DNA of 64,000 bases, from positions 13,083,242-13,147,241 of the forward strand of contig CM039192.1 of NCBI GenBank assembly GCA_008360975.2. Direction: 5' to 3'. Below are positions 24,984 through 38,400 of the stretch, in pieces. The notes beneath the pieces are model-generated. The model was given only the letters and a program-made list of their open reading frames with translations, was not told the DNA's origin and did not search any database. Origin of the DNA: Lichenostomus cassidix. Its lineage: Eukaryota; Chordata; Aves; Passeriformes; Meliphagidae. The position numbers and the translations under genes were made by a program. How positions within the stretch are numbered: the first letter of the stretch is position 1; the number at the start of each line of letters is the position of its first letter.

Positions 24984-25076
24984 AGTTTCTTCACTGAAGG
25001 GGTTGTCAAGCATTGAAGGAGGCTGTCCAGGGAAGTGGTGGAGTCACCATCCCTGGAGGTATTTAAAAAGATGTGT
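24984..25076 (+). mobile_element. Truncated CR1 LINE fragment (near 3' end)
   Basis: The segment starting AGTTTCTTCACTGAAGGGG and continuing through GTGGTGGAGTCACCATCCCT matches the well-known region just before the CR1 3' end in birds, in plus orientation. Both ends are eroded: the reverse-transcriptase body and the terminal short repeat are missing. CR1 is the dominant LINE of birds and other sauropsids, so this fragment helps to identify the host lineage. Divergence from the familiar sequence suggests an old copy. Confidence 0.85.
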
Positions 25077-28000
25077 TAAAAGTTAAGCAGTGGGGCAGTA
25101 TTTGTCACTCATTAAAGCCACACCAGCAGATAATCGGGTAGTCAGTACCCAGAATACCCCCTGCAAAGTGAGTGGGACAATGCCTGGGAAATACTTTTAA
25201 GAAAATGAGTGCTAATTAATAATATTATGGCACCACCCTGCTTTTATGTTTATTCAAACTACTTTAATTGCTCGGGGCTTTACCTCATAATGGCAAAAGT
25301 TAAACAGAAAACAGTCAGAAAAATACTCAAATATGCCTTCCTTTTTCCTGCAGTTCTCTGAAGATGCACAGCTCTGAATCTTGCAGACTAACATAAAGAC
25401 TTCCTCTGCCCTGGAACCTGGATTATTTGAGTAGTCTATTAGCCACTTAATTTTGGGAGCATGTGACCTTCCATGGGGATTTTGATGTGAACAGCATACA
25501 AGCAGATGCCTGGGGTAGCCACAGTACCACCAGTGCCTGGGAGCTCAGTTTGTTGTAGCAGTGAGCTAGTGAGCTATAATTTAAAGGGTCAAAAGCCTTC
25601 TGTTATTTTCTTATGAGGCTTTTCTCTTTTGAAGACTGTGCTAACAGATCCTGTTCTATTTATTCATTGAAATTTATGTTTATATTCCATGTGAGATGCT
25701 CGTCTATCTGCCAACCTGTGTCAGCAAAATTATAAACCTGTCAGAGACACTGTATTTTAGTAGTAACCTACACTGGCTGTAAAAAACAAATGCAAATGTT
25801 CAGACAATTACTTATATGCAATGAAAATAGCACTTTCCAACAAATAATGCTGCCAAATAAAATACTGACACTACTCATCTTTAAAACAATGAATTTATAC
25901 CATCTACTTTGAATCGTGTTAAGTTTTTTGGAAGGCTTTATTTCATTTACTACCTTGAGAAAATTGCAGGTGTTTCAGATACATTCAGAAGGTGGTTAAA
26001 CATAGAAGTGCCAAACAACCTTCCTGAGACATTTTGCAAAGCTGTGCTGAAATTCAATACAGTTGACTGAATTCAACCAAACAAAAGTTATCTCCTCTAG
26101 TCCATAGGTGTCAACACACTTGGAACCGAAATGTCAGCAGGTAAGTAGATATTGCATATTTACATGATAAAAAACCTTGGTTCTGCTCAAGCAGCATTTT
26201 TGCCACGTTGTGTTAATTCCACAGCTTTTCATCTTCATGGATCATGTTATTTACTTCATAGAATTAAATCAAGTCAGTAACAACATAATACTTGGTGGGT
26301 AGGAGGGAGGAGAAGAACCACAGATTCCTTACACAGCTATAGTGAAGATAATTATCTTGGGATCGAATGTCTTGGCTTTAACCCTGTTTTTAAAGGTGGA
26401 GATGTACTAACATTTAGGACCTAATGCCTCCAAAAGTTCTGCAGCAGCTTTATTCGGACAGTACATTTACAAATGTGTTTTATTCTCTGCTAAACTTTTA
26501 CAATGCGTGTTGTGATTATTATCATCAAATGAGATTAAGAGATTGCAGGAGGTTATCTGGTGTATTTTCTTGCCCCAAGGTTTTATGGCAGTGTGCTTTT
26601 TGCCAGAGTACTTTGTGTGTGCATGCACAACAACCAATTAGTGTCCAAGGCTTTAAATTAGATATAAAATTAATCACAACATATTAGAACCATAAAACAG
26701 CACTTGTAATATGTGCTCTTTTTATAGATAAGCTAAATTAGCGTAGCCATTGCAAGTTAACTCTATTTCAGGAGTTCTAAAGACAAACAGATCCCATCCT
26801 TCAGCCTCTGTATGTATGAGGATTATGAAGGATTTGATTCATAATAGCCAGACTAATTATATTTACACACTCAGGGCATTCTTTGATACTAGGTCAAATT
26901 TCCACTTAAGAGCCATATAAGATGCTTAAATGTAGAAATTCATACCTCTTTTGTCTGTTAAATGTTATAAAGTGATACAAAAATTGTAGTTGTTTTTTTT
27001 TAAAAAAAGGTTAGTGTTAAATCCAGGTACTTATTTTTTAAGTAGCATTCCACTGAAGATGAAAATTTAACATCTTGTCTTTCATTTTAGATACTTCACA
27101 TTCTCCTGGTTAAGATTTATTTTATAATTGAAAATAATACAGAAAGTTTTCCAATTGAACCTTTCTTCTCAAGGAAGATGTTATCAATACTTCCCAGTTT
27201 CAAGTTTTTATTTAAAAACTTTTCAAAGGTTGTGGACCCTGTTGCAGTGAAATTTATTTTTATAAATACAACTTTCCAATGAATGACATTTGTATTCTTA
27301 ACTAGCAGCTTCAGAAATACAAAATTTTTAATTTAACCATTAATAAGTCAATGTTTTTCCAATAGAACTTCTACTGGTGGTATCTTTGTCTTACTAATGA
27401 CAAAGGAATATTATCTGGAAGGAATAAAAACAATACAGAAACTAAGTAGAAACGAGAAAAGGAGTTCTGCAGTCTCCCTATTTTATCTTAAATAGATGCA
27501 TGCATAATTATTCTTATATAATCTCCTTGAATCTTATTTATCCCAGTACTCATGAGTTTCTCTGTAGTTTCAGGTGTCCTCATGTGAGTGAGAGAATAAC
27601 AGAAGAATGGGAGAATGAATTTCACCCACCCAAAAAAATCTGAGGAAAGTTCTCTCTGAGCTTTCACTCCATTCTTGGGTTTAGGTATTTATACTTCAGA
27701 GAAAGAAGTTCTATTACATCTACACAGTTGCAGACAATTTTTAAAAAAACCTCAGCATGCTGAGGGGCAAAGTCTTTTAAAACTTTGGTCTTAGGTGTCA
27801 CAATGGGAACTGTGCTGGTGAGTGTACTTTAAAATCTGGTCCTGATATATGTGCCCTAGTTGGAGTTAAGATCTTTTAAAATTCTGTCTCCAGCTACAAA
27901 TGCTTGAAAATTAGGCTTTGGACTCTTCAAGGTTTATTTTTATTTAACAGATTCTTTTCAGAAGTTCTGATCATCTACAGTTCAAGTTCACATGATCATT

Positions 28001-28899
28001 GGATACTCAGCTTGTATGAATTATAGGCCTATCCTCATTTCTAGATATTCTGGTTATTCCTTATAGAAAACAAAGAAGTCTTCTTTTCATATCCATTTCT
28101 CAGTCACATTCTTAGACAGTGTAGATTCAAATGAATTTCTCTTCCTTGTGGTCCCTTTAGCAGTTAAACGTTGGCCAAATTACTTCTGCATACTCATTAT
28201 GAAGACATTCTAAATGACATAATATGCTCCAGAAAAGCTTTTGACAAGACAGGCAGCCAAGGGACTGAAAGGTGATGGTCTTTTGCCATTTCTGAGTGAT
28301 GTGGCTGCCAAAACCCACGGACTTGAGGTTTAACCTTGCACAGACAGTGATCTGTCTTCGTGAAAACTGACTGTCACATGCACATGCCTCAATTTCACAA
28401 AGGAAGCACTGGAACTGTAAAACAAGAGAACCTTGGACATCGCTAAAGAGAAAAAATGTGTAAAGCTTTCAAGGCCTCACCAACAGCTAAAATTAACTCT
28501 GAATCACCCATGTGAATATATTCTGATGCAAACAAATTTGCCACAAGGCATAGCAATTACAGTCTCCCATGGCAAGCAAAACTGCAAATGAAAGTTTCTT
28601 TCTCTTACCAGATCTAAAAAGTTGCTAATTCTTCGTTAGCACAGAACCACGTTTTCTCTGCAAGGACAGAACAAGCTGCCACACCAAACATGGTTTGAAA
28701 GGATAAGAAAGCATTCAGCATAACAAAGCATGCATTTTTAAAGGAGGTCAGTATCATTTAATGCCACTGTTCTGTGTTGAGCAAATCTCTCTCTTCATTC
28801 TTCCATCACCCTCACAGAAAATATAAACAGGCTTTAGGAGCCAGAAGGGCTAAGGGAAATGCAGAGTTTTATTTGCTTTGCCTTGGGAATGTTGCAGAA
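25077..28899. other. AT-rich non-coding stretch
   Basis: No recognised gene, RNA gene or repeat family beyond short homopolymers. The open frames are short and unremarkable. Confidence 0.6.
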
Positions 28900-29420
28900 G
28901 TTGGTCTTGCACAATGAATACTCTGACAGCTCAAACAGAGATTTATCTATGGAATTAGAACTGCTTTAAAAAGAACCCGCATGAACCTGACAGAAAGTAC
29001 TGACTGAAGACACAGTATCAGCTTATTAAACAATATAAATGAAGGAAGGATGCTTTTGCAGCTGATTTGCTGTGTCCATCTGGGACCCTTTTAGGCTGAC
29101 AAGAGTAGCACATTATTGAGTGATAGAATTCAGGAGAAATTTGGAGGAATGCAAGGAGAATCATTACTGCTCTGTATGGAAAATAAATGTATTTATTACT
29201 AGACTCCTTCCTTTTTTAACCCGTTAAGAGCAAACAACCAGCACAATGTTCATAATTAGGTATTTTTGACTGGAGAAAATGCAAAGCTGAACATTTATTG
29301 TCCCGCTACAAGCAGTAATCTTAACATGGAGTCAGAACAAGGATGGCAAACACTTTTAATATTGTTTACGTGGTAACTAAGATAATAGGGAATGATCACT
29401 GCTTGGACATTAAGCAATTA
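28900..29420. promoter_or_regulatory. Candidate non-coding regulatory block
   Basis: About 500 bp of high-complexity sequence with no transposon signature. It contains a forkhead-type core TGTTTAC (29363-29369) and AAGCAATTAA-like homeodomain material about 50 bases further on. It also has an isolated CCCGC and an ACCCGTTA in an otherwise CpG-poor region. It resembles the conserved non-coding elements found in gene deserts near developmental genes, but this cannot be confirmed from one sequence. Confidence 0.2.
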
Positions 29421-32400
29421 ACACAAATCAATAGTAACTACCTGGTTTCTGTTTCACTGGTTTTGAAATACAGGGTGTCTGCTGCTCATACCACAGAGTG
29501 TAAAACACCAAGTTATAGCTAGCTATATAAAAATTCACATAAGGGAAAAAACATTATTTTAGAAGACTTTCCAATTGAAATACAATCTTTGCATGATACG
29601 TTTTTTTTGTTTGAATTCAATAATTAAAAGTTATATAACTCTCAAGATTTCAGTGAGAAAACTAGAAGAAATTATTTATAGGTTGCTGGTTAGGGTTTTT
29701 TTAATAGGTTCATTATTTCAAATTAAGATCATGATATTTACACACCAAAACTATGCAATACTCCTTCTTAAGGGCTTGTTTTAGATGATAGCACAGTAAT
29801 GGGAAGATATGACCAAACTACCAATAAAATCAAGAAAAAAACCTTGCATTTAATTACACATCTTAAATGAAATTTAAAATCTATTGATTTGGGGGAAAAA
29901 TCTATCATCCTCTTATTTGTCACAGATTTTCTATCAGCTACCACTCTTATCATTAAAAAAAAATGTGTCAATACCGTAAACATACAGATTTCTCACATCA
30001 TTACAGCTAGACACATCAGAGAAGTTAAAGATTCCAAGGAAATTTTCTAAGCAAAAAGGGATTGCTCTGATTCTGTAAAAGGACTAGAGTTTATTCGCTG
30101 TAGTGCCAACAACATGGCTAGAGAAACACTCACTTTGTGAGGTGGTAGGATTAGGCACAGGAACCCTGAATATCACAGCAATTCAGCTCTAAAACACTGT
30201 ACAGGCAACCTGCATCAAGTTATTTACTTGACATTAGAAACCAGATTGGGAATAGTGCTCAGATTACCCAGGTCCCCTGACTATGCCTTAATCACAGATC
30301 ATTCTCCCTTTAATCAATGCTGATGGCTGTTTCAAGGAGGTCGTTTCAGGACATAACTCATTATTATAAAAACTAAAGCTGTGTAAGTGTCCAAAGGCCA
30401 TCTCTACAAATATTTGTATTTATACACCACCCGCACTTCACTAAATACATCTAATTACTTTGCTATATAACAGCACTTGGTATTCAGTTATACTCCAGTT
30501 AGAAATACTCCAATGTTCTGCTGCACTAAATATTTACCTGCCTGCTTGTTCCAGCCCTGCAAATTAGGAAAGAAACTACAAGCTGCTACAACCAGCTCCT
30601 CAGAGAAAGCAGCTGTGTTCCCACCACATTTCCAAGACAAGCAACTGAAATGTTATTACTGTGATTAAAGAAAATTAATTCTAGATTAGGCCAAGACACA
30701 GCAATAAATTCCATCCTTACCTTTCAAATTGCCCACTATCTTTATTAATTTTCTATTTATGACCATGGGCTATTTTAGAAGATATCATATGATCTAACTG
30801 AAAGGAAGAAAAATGGGTTTGATTGCCTATATTATATTTACTCTAAAATAACCTTTGTTTTCCACTTGATTTTAAAAGTCAGCACTACATTAAAAAGAGC
30901 AGATGCCATATTCATAGATACTCTTTGCTCACCACTATTAGGCCAAGCAAGCAATACAACAAATGCAATAACTGCCCATGCATGTGAGCACTTCCAGTGC
31001 CTGAACTTGAACACATGGAAGGCACCAGATTTTCAACCCTGTCCTTTAAGTCTTCCATGTATCAAAAAACCAGTTTCACACCTGGTGAAAAGAAATACAT
31101 TTGAAAAATCATTGGTTTAGTCCTTTGGACTATTTTATTTCCTTTCCTTTTATTCATCTCTCATTTTGTAGTATTTTTCAAGAGAAGCTTGGGATTTATT
31201 ATGGCAGCTTTGAATGCTTGCAATGAAACTGTCACCATGTCTGTTATTCTTATGTCCACCAAACAAAGTAGAATCACAGAATAATTTAAATCACAGATTT
31301 TAAAAGCAAAAAAATAATGGAAATAGTTATCTTCAAGACTAGTGTGAAGCATCATACAGAGCTTCATGCCTGTTTTACAGGGATCAAACAAATGAACAAA
31401 GGGAAGCTGTGCTGGATCAGGCCTCATGTAGCTTCAGCCATTTTGGCCACACAGCAGAAGACCATGCCGATCCAGGGTCTGAATTTGCAGAACTGGAAGT
31501 GTTTCCATACCAAGTTTTAAATCTTGAATTCAGCAATAGTGTTTACAGCCCATTAACACTTAAAGCTGATATACACTGTTCATGTTGTTAAAAGAATTCA
31601 TCTAGTCAGCTTATTTCATCCTTTCCTCTTTGGTACCACTCCCTTATGCCATTTTCTTGGTTATTATAACATGAACCAGATCAAGAAAACTCCTCAGGCT
31701 AAAAAAGTTTCAGGTGGATTCCTTCCTTGGTAACAGTCCAGACCAGCTTCCCAATCCACATAGGCATCATAGGCTGGTGCCACCATGAGCTATCAGAGGC
31801 AGTAGGTGGGTGGGACTGATCAGTGAGGACCAGGGCCACTGCATTTTTTGAAGCAATAGTGACAGTTTGTGTAGGCCTACATGATTTGTAGAGCTACCAC
31901 ATTCATCATTTGAACTCAAAAGGGCTTGCAGGCAGTGCTCCAATACAGAGGAACACACCTATACATTTATTCAAATCAAATAATCACTTACACTGGAATC
32001 TTGGCAGAAAGCTGCCCATGTTCTTGCAAATAATCTCATCAGAACTTTTAATTGACTCAAATATTCAAAAATTTTATTCAGTCTCATCTAGAAAATAAAA
32101 AAGATGACTGTCATAGTGGAGAACCACCTTGTATCTGGGTTATTAACTCAGTGACTCAGGAGGAATAGTGCCATCTACTGAATTAACTATAGTCCTTAAA
32201 ACACGGCCTAACAAAATAATCTCTCATCTGCTGATTACTGTACATGGACGAGTTTTTGTCCAGTTAGTTTAATAGAAAATTGTAGTGCAGACACTTCAAA
32301 ATACTTGGCACCTGCTGTTTCCCCTTTACCAGGTGCATTTCAAAAGCTTATTCACAAAACAAAGGAAATAATTTTTTTCAATATGTTTGCAATGATACTT

Positions 32401-35400
32401 TTAAGAGCCTACATGAGCACAGAATACTTGGAACAGTCCAGGAGGGAAGTAACTGTTGGCTGCTAAATTTTACAAGAAAATAGAAGCCTGGAACACACCA
32501 GCAATGAGACAGATCAGAAAGCAAATAAATCAATGTTTACTGTTTCTGCAAATATCCAAGGAAATCCAAAATCCAGCAGTGCACGCGTATGGCATTAAAA
32601 GAAACATGATGGAAGAGATTACCATGGGATCACACCACCAGCAAACCATCTAACATGGGAAAGACATATATTAAAAAAAATGAAAGAATGAGTGGGATGG
32701 AAAGAAGTTTTGGTGATATTAAAAGATCTGATTGACACAAACAAGATGAGGATTAACCACATGAATCTCTTAAGTAATCACTGAAAAAACTATGTCCTTC
32801 TATGACTTCCACTAAAAATTCAGTCAGGTATTTTATTCAGGAAAGCAGGAGAGATTAAAGATTCACCATCAAAATAAACACTGTGTATGAAGATGATGGG
32901 TGGATATGGAAAAAGTGTTGATAAGCTATTATAGACTTTGTAAACCAAAATTATACTGATAGGTCAAATGATACTTATGCATATAAATGAAGTATATGAA
33001 AATATTTAATTATCAGTCATTTCAGGAGGGAATTCAAAGAATTGACTGCCATAAAAATTGCCAAGTGACTAAAGAAACATGCACCTAACTAAATCTTTCA
33101 CTTGGTTTAGCGACCGATATCATCAGAGGTTATTCTATGGTTAATCACTGAAAATAAAGCTATGAAGTAAATTTTTTCTAGATTTATAAACAACTAAGTA
33201 AGGCCTAGTAATCATAAAATCAGATTAAGAAACATCTTTTTGGTCTTTCTTAGATTTAATGGTACACAATGCAAATAAACACACTGTTCTTATAAATCAT
33301 AAGCACTGAGAAAAACCCCTAAGTATCTCAAGAGATTTTACTTAAGGTATAATTATCTGTACATTTTCATCTTCTTGGAAAAAATCGGATATTAAAGGAA
33401 ATTATATAAAAGTGTATAAATTCTTTAGTTGCATGAATCATACAATGCAAAGTTGTTATCCTGTATTTGTTACTCAGACAAGTTTCCCAATAAGGCTTAT
33501 AAGAAATGAAATCCAAATTTTCTGCACTGCTAACAGGAAAGTAGGTATTTTCCTAAATACTAGAACCAATGCTATAAATAGCTGTTTTGAATTACTTAAT
33601 TGCTATATATTTTAATTAATAAAAATTCTTTACAGATTAGAGTTTTCCTTTTATATAATGCAGAAACTCCTAGTAAGTATTGTTTAAGCTGATTGTAAAT
33701 TAGTAAATATACAGCATATACTTAACGACTTAGAAATGTACTATGTAGCTGTAAAATCACTTCTTGAAGACATTTTTGAACTACATATGTTTCAAAACGT
33801 TGGGCTTTTTTCTCAGAAAGATGAAATATGATGAAGAAATGCACATCTTTTGAGGAAATGGTTTCATAGTAATCCTTAAAAACTCTCTGTGCATTTTCAA
33901 GTCATCTCATCAAGCAGCAGAAACCCCCTTCTATGAGCTATCTGAACAGACAGAGAGCATGAGTAAAACAGCTGAGAACAGCTTCATCCCATACTCACTG
34001 AAGTCAATGGAAAAAATATCTGCAGGATTTTGTAACTGAAGTGTATAGGAGCCTTTAAAACTACTTCAATGAGCACTGAATCAGCCCCATCACCAGCAGC
34101 AGATATAGTCACTGTCAGTAATATATGAGCTGTCCTTAGGCTGCAATGTATTTGCATAAACCTTTTGTTGAATAACTTGAAGAACAAAATAAATCAAAAT
34201 TGAAATCTATTCAGAGTTAAATGGCAAGCTGAAAAAGAGATTTAGTGAGTTAAATTATTCACCATGCTCCAGTGAAAGCATATTTCACAGATTCACATTC
34301 CCAAGTGAACTCATGCTCTGCCACAGCAGAGCTAAATTTAGCATGAATAAGCATCTCTGGACAAATAACAGCCAAATAAAACAGGTGCCTTAATACATGC
34401 ACTCAACACCTGTTATTTTGCAGAAATTCACAACCACACATATTTGTTCTCATTTGATTTATTAATATTTCCAGTGTGTACAAAGCTCTTTTGCACTGGA
34501 CACACAAACAGGGCCTTGGGCTAATATGCATCTGTGATTCTGCACTAAATACAAAATTCAAAGGGTTTTTTCCTATGTCTGGCTGATTCATAATTGTAAA
34601 ATATCACTTGGTTATGTCTACTATATTTTCTGTGAACTACTTTTCTTCTCCTTTATACTTCTTGTGAGATGAGGTGACCAGAACTGAAATTACAAATCCA
34701 TATTGATGGCATTGTATTATTCTTATATACATACGGCACTATGAGGGCTGCTATGGGGAAGTTAACTCCATCCCATTTGTATCCTTTCCTTTCTGTATTA
34801 CAGTCTCTGCATTGTGGCTCCATAAAGGTGAAAACTGTATTTCACTAGATTCTATGAGCTCCTCCAGAATAGTGTAGCTTTTACATTAAACCATCTTTTA
34901 CAAGAATTCATATCTGGATTTTTCTCTAACTCATTTTTTTGTCATCCTCTTGCATTTCATTAATGCTTACTCTGTTAGAAGCACTCCACATCAAAGGTGG
35001 TGCTAAACACAGCTCCCTCAGAGTTCCTGGTTCCTTTGTGCATGGAATGCAAACATTCCCATGGTACTCTCAAGAAGAGGAATAATCATTCTCCTGGAAA
35101 GGGTTCCTGCACAAATGCTCACCATTGCACAACCACTTTGCTCCCAGCTCCTGAGATGATATGGTAAACGTTTGTGGAGAAAAAGTGTTCTATGAAATAG
35201 GGCAGAGAAGCAGAGTTAGTTACACTGTCTACTTTTAGATTTGGAAAAGTGGGAGAACTTGGGGAGTCCTGTGGTGAAAGAAAATGCAGGCCAGAACAAG
35301 ACCCTGGATGCTGAAGAGTTTCAAAGTTTCTGCAGCACAAAAGCAAAAAGATACTGGCAAATGAATTGAAAATGAGACTGCTCGAAGAACAATAAAAATC

Positions 35401-38400
35401 AGTAACAAACACTGACACTAATAAGCTGAATGACTGGCAGTTTGATCAAACACTGTTATAAGAGTGATGAGCAATTCAGTCACATTTGCCAGAATAAATA
35501 TTAATTGTGTGTTAAAGTATCTCCTATCTTATTGTAGCTGCAGTAAAAGACAAATGACTAAAACATAGGCATGTAAATGTAGAAATAAATGCAGATTCTC
35601 AAGAATCAAAGCAGCTAATAACAGACTGTTGAATGACAACTGGATGTCCTTGCTGAATTCAGATGCTTAAAAAAACATATAGCTTGCCATGAGAGAAAAA
35701 TGAATAAAGAGTCTGGAAATATACTCATTGTAAAATTAATAGAGATTATCTAAGACACTTCTACCCAATAGAAAAAGTCACAAAAACTAACAAAAGTATT
35801 GAAAATCAGCAAGAGAGCACACAGGAGGTAACAACTATCTGAAGAGCAGACAGCTCAGAGAAAAGACAACTACAGAGTGACAGATAATCAGAGTTGAAAA
35901 TCCCAAACTTCATTTATTTAAATTAGCTGTACTGAAAGAGAAATAGAAAACTCAATGGAGTGAAAATAACAATGGATATGGGCCATAAAATGGGGGAGAG
36001 AAGGATCAATCTGCTAATGGTTCTGACCTCTCTACTCATGCTAACATGGTCAGGGCGAAATAAAACATTTCTAGTCAGACATGGTAAGCAGCAAGCGAGC
36101 AGATAATTGCACAGGCACACTTTCTCGTCAGTGATATTTTTTCCTCATAGTTTATCTGTGACCATACAAAAGCAGAGGTAATGATCTACTTACTTTATGC
36201 ATTAATTTATGATTCAGAAAATAAAGAACAGCAAATAATAATTACCATCACTGTCTTGTTTTAAATCTTGCTTAAAAATTCTCAGTGGCCAATAAGCACT
36301 CATTCATTTAGTATTTTTTTTCTCTCTCCCCTTTGTAAATATTTCTGCATTTCATCCACTTTGCTTTCAGAAGACAATTTTACCACAGAAATGCTCAACA
36401 ATAAATAACATCAAAGTCTTCAGTGGCATAAAGATGTAAGCAGTTTAACTCTATATACATAAATTCACTGACTTCAGTGAGATGAATGAAGCCAAACAAG
36501 TGTCTTTGTTTTTTGGAAAATACAGGAATTAATTATTAAAATACATTTTTCAAAACAAAACTGTCCAACTCTACTTGTAAAAAATACTTTAAAAATTCTC
36601 TAGCTGCTGTACTATATCAAACTTGCTTTGATCTTCTTAAAGAAATACAAGTTTAACTGTCAAAAATAAACTGTTGCTCAAATATTTTGCAGTTCTGATC
36701 CCAGCAGGAATGTGCTAGCACCTAGCATTTCTTTTTCTCCAGAAACATACTTCTGAGTATAGCTGTTCATAACATGAAATATAATCATCTGTTTAGATAC
36801 TTTAAGTGCATTCATATCTTTTGCAGAGACAACTTTTATCTTTTTGCAATTGTCACAAGCAAATTTTTCAGTCTAGCTGTCAAGTGTGAATAAAACTATT
36901 TATTCTGAGGTTCTCTAGAGCTCTTATTAATTACATTTATTGTGGGCTTGTATTAATTCTAAATATGCTATCAGTTTTTTGCTGTGCATAATCTGCACTC
37001 TTGTATATTCCTTTATACCATCACTCATCCAAGACATCCACAGAAGCACCACACATGAAAGACAAGACATGGAGTTCAGCATCTTGTTGCTCAGTGTAGA
37101 TCAGAACTGAAGAAAATGGCATATTAGTATTAAAAAAATGGCACAATGATGATTTGTTGATGACAACTGCAATAATATCACAAATGGTGTCAGGTGGCCT
37201 AGTCCCAAGGCATCTAGAGATTTGTGAGTTAAAGCCAGCAGGCTTGGACTCATCCTGCAAGTTAACCTGGAACTGGTGGTGACTGCAGAGCCACTACAGA
37301 AGATGCTTGTGTGAGGCACTACTTGAAAATCATATTTTGCCTTAGGTAGCTATACTTTCCACCATCTGAAGACAGATGCTGAGGGAAATTCTAATCACAA
37401 ATTTAGCTACTAGACCCGAGCAAACCACATTGAACATGGAACATCTCCTGCTGAAACTCAACAAAGAAAGCCCATATATATAGATCTAGAAGTCACTCTG
37501 AGACACTGCACAGAATGTTCACTGAGATAATTCCATTCTTTCCCCTTTCCAGTAATTACACAATGTTAAACAGAATGTATTGCCAATTATGTTGCCAATT
37601 CTCTTGAATTGATAGGCTCTGTCCTCAGCAGGTCCCCCACTTAGCCTGAGCATAACACCACAGTGGCACAGCTGTTTCCTTCTGGTTCTGAAAATAAGGC
37701 AGCCCTGCTCTCTGCTGTACTGCCTGAGATCAACATGCCTTCAAACACTTAAGTTTGAAAACAGAGGCAATATATGTAAGAAACATAGTGTTACTTGCAA
37801 GGAAATTCTCTCCCTTAAAATGTATCATCCGGTTCCAGAAACTGTTCTCGGCATCAGGTGTTTGAATATTTCTCCTAATTAGCATGATGAAGAAAGTAGA
37901 AGAATAAAGGAAAACGTTCATGACAGTAGAGACCCTAAAGAAGAATTAATTATTTTCCCCTTTCCCCCCTTATTTCAAGCTGCAGTGTAATAAAAATAGC
38001 TCTACAATTTTTTAAAAAATCCCATAAGGCAAAGAAAACACAATAGGTACCAGTGCCAATCTGGCACCCACTGGGTCCTCTGCCTTGCCAAAATGTTTCA
38101 TTGAGCTGCTAGCTGAAAGTGTGAGGAGCATGCTGATGCTGCAGCTGCTACTGTATTTGTTGTGTCCTATACTAGTGGAGGTTCTCCAAGGATTTCCTCC
38201 AGAGCAGCTCATTTACAGTACAAATATAATAAACCTCCACTTAAAATAAGTTCCAAAAAATCCTTCTCAGTAACAGAGATCCTGAAAGCATTAAGATGCA
38301 GATCTAAGACAGACTTAAAAAGAACATTAAGCTCTATGTTTGTTTTAAACAAACAAATTATTTGCCATGAGTTACTTAGTTATTCCCCACAGCCACAAAT

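Noticed and set aside
31265..31282. AGAATCACAGAAT word resembling the reverse complement of a CR1 end
   Set aside because: Similarity stops after about 14 bases, with none of the following GGTTGGAA-type sequence.
31405..31470. GCTGGATCAGGCC... resembling an old amniote retroposon
   Set aside because: Only scattered words agree. It is too weak to call without an alignment.
37570..37600. Two nearby TTGCCAATT words
   Set aside because: A duplicated 9-mer in AT-rich DNA is expected by chance.
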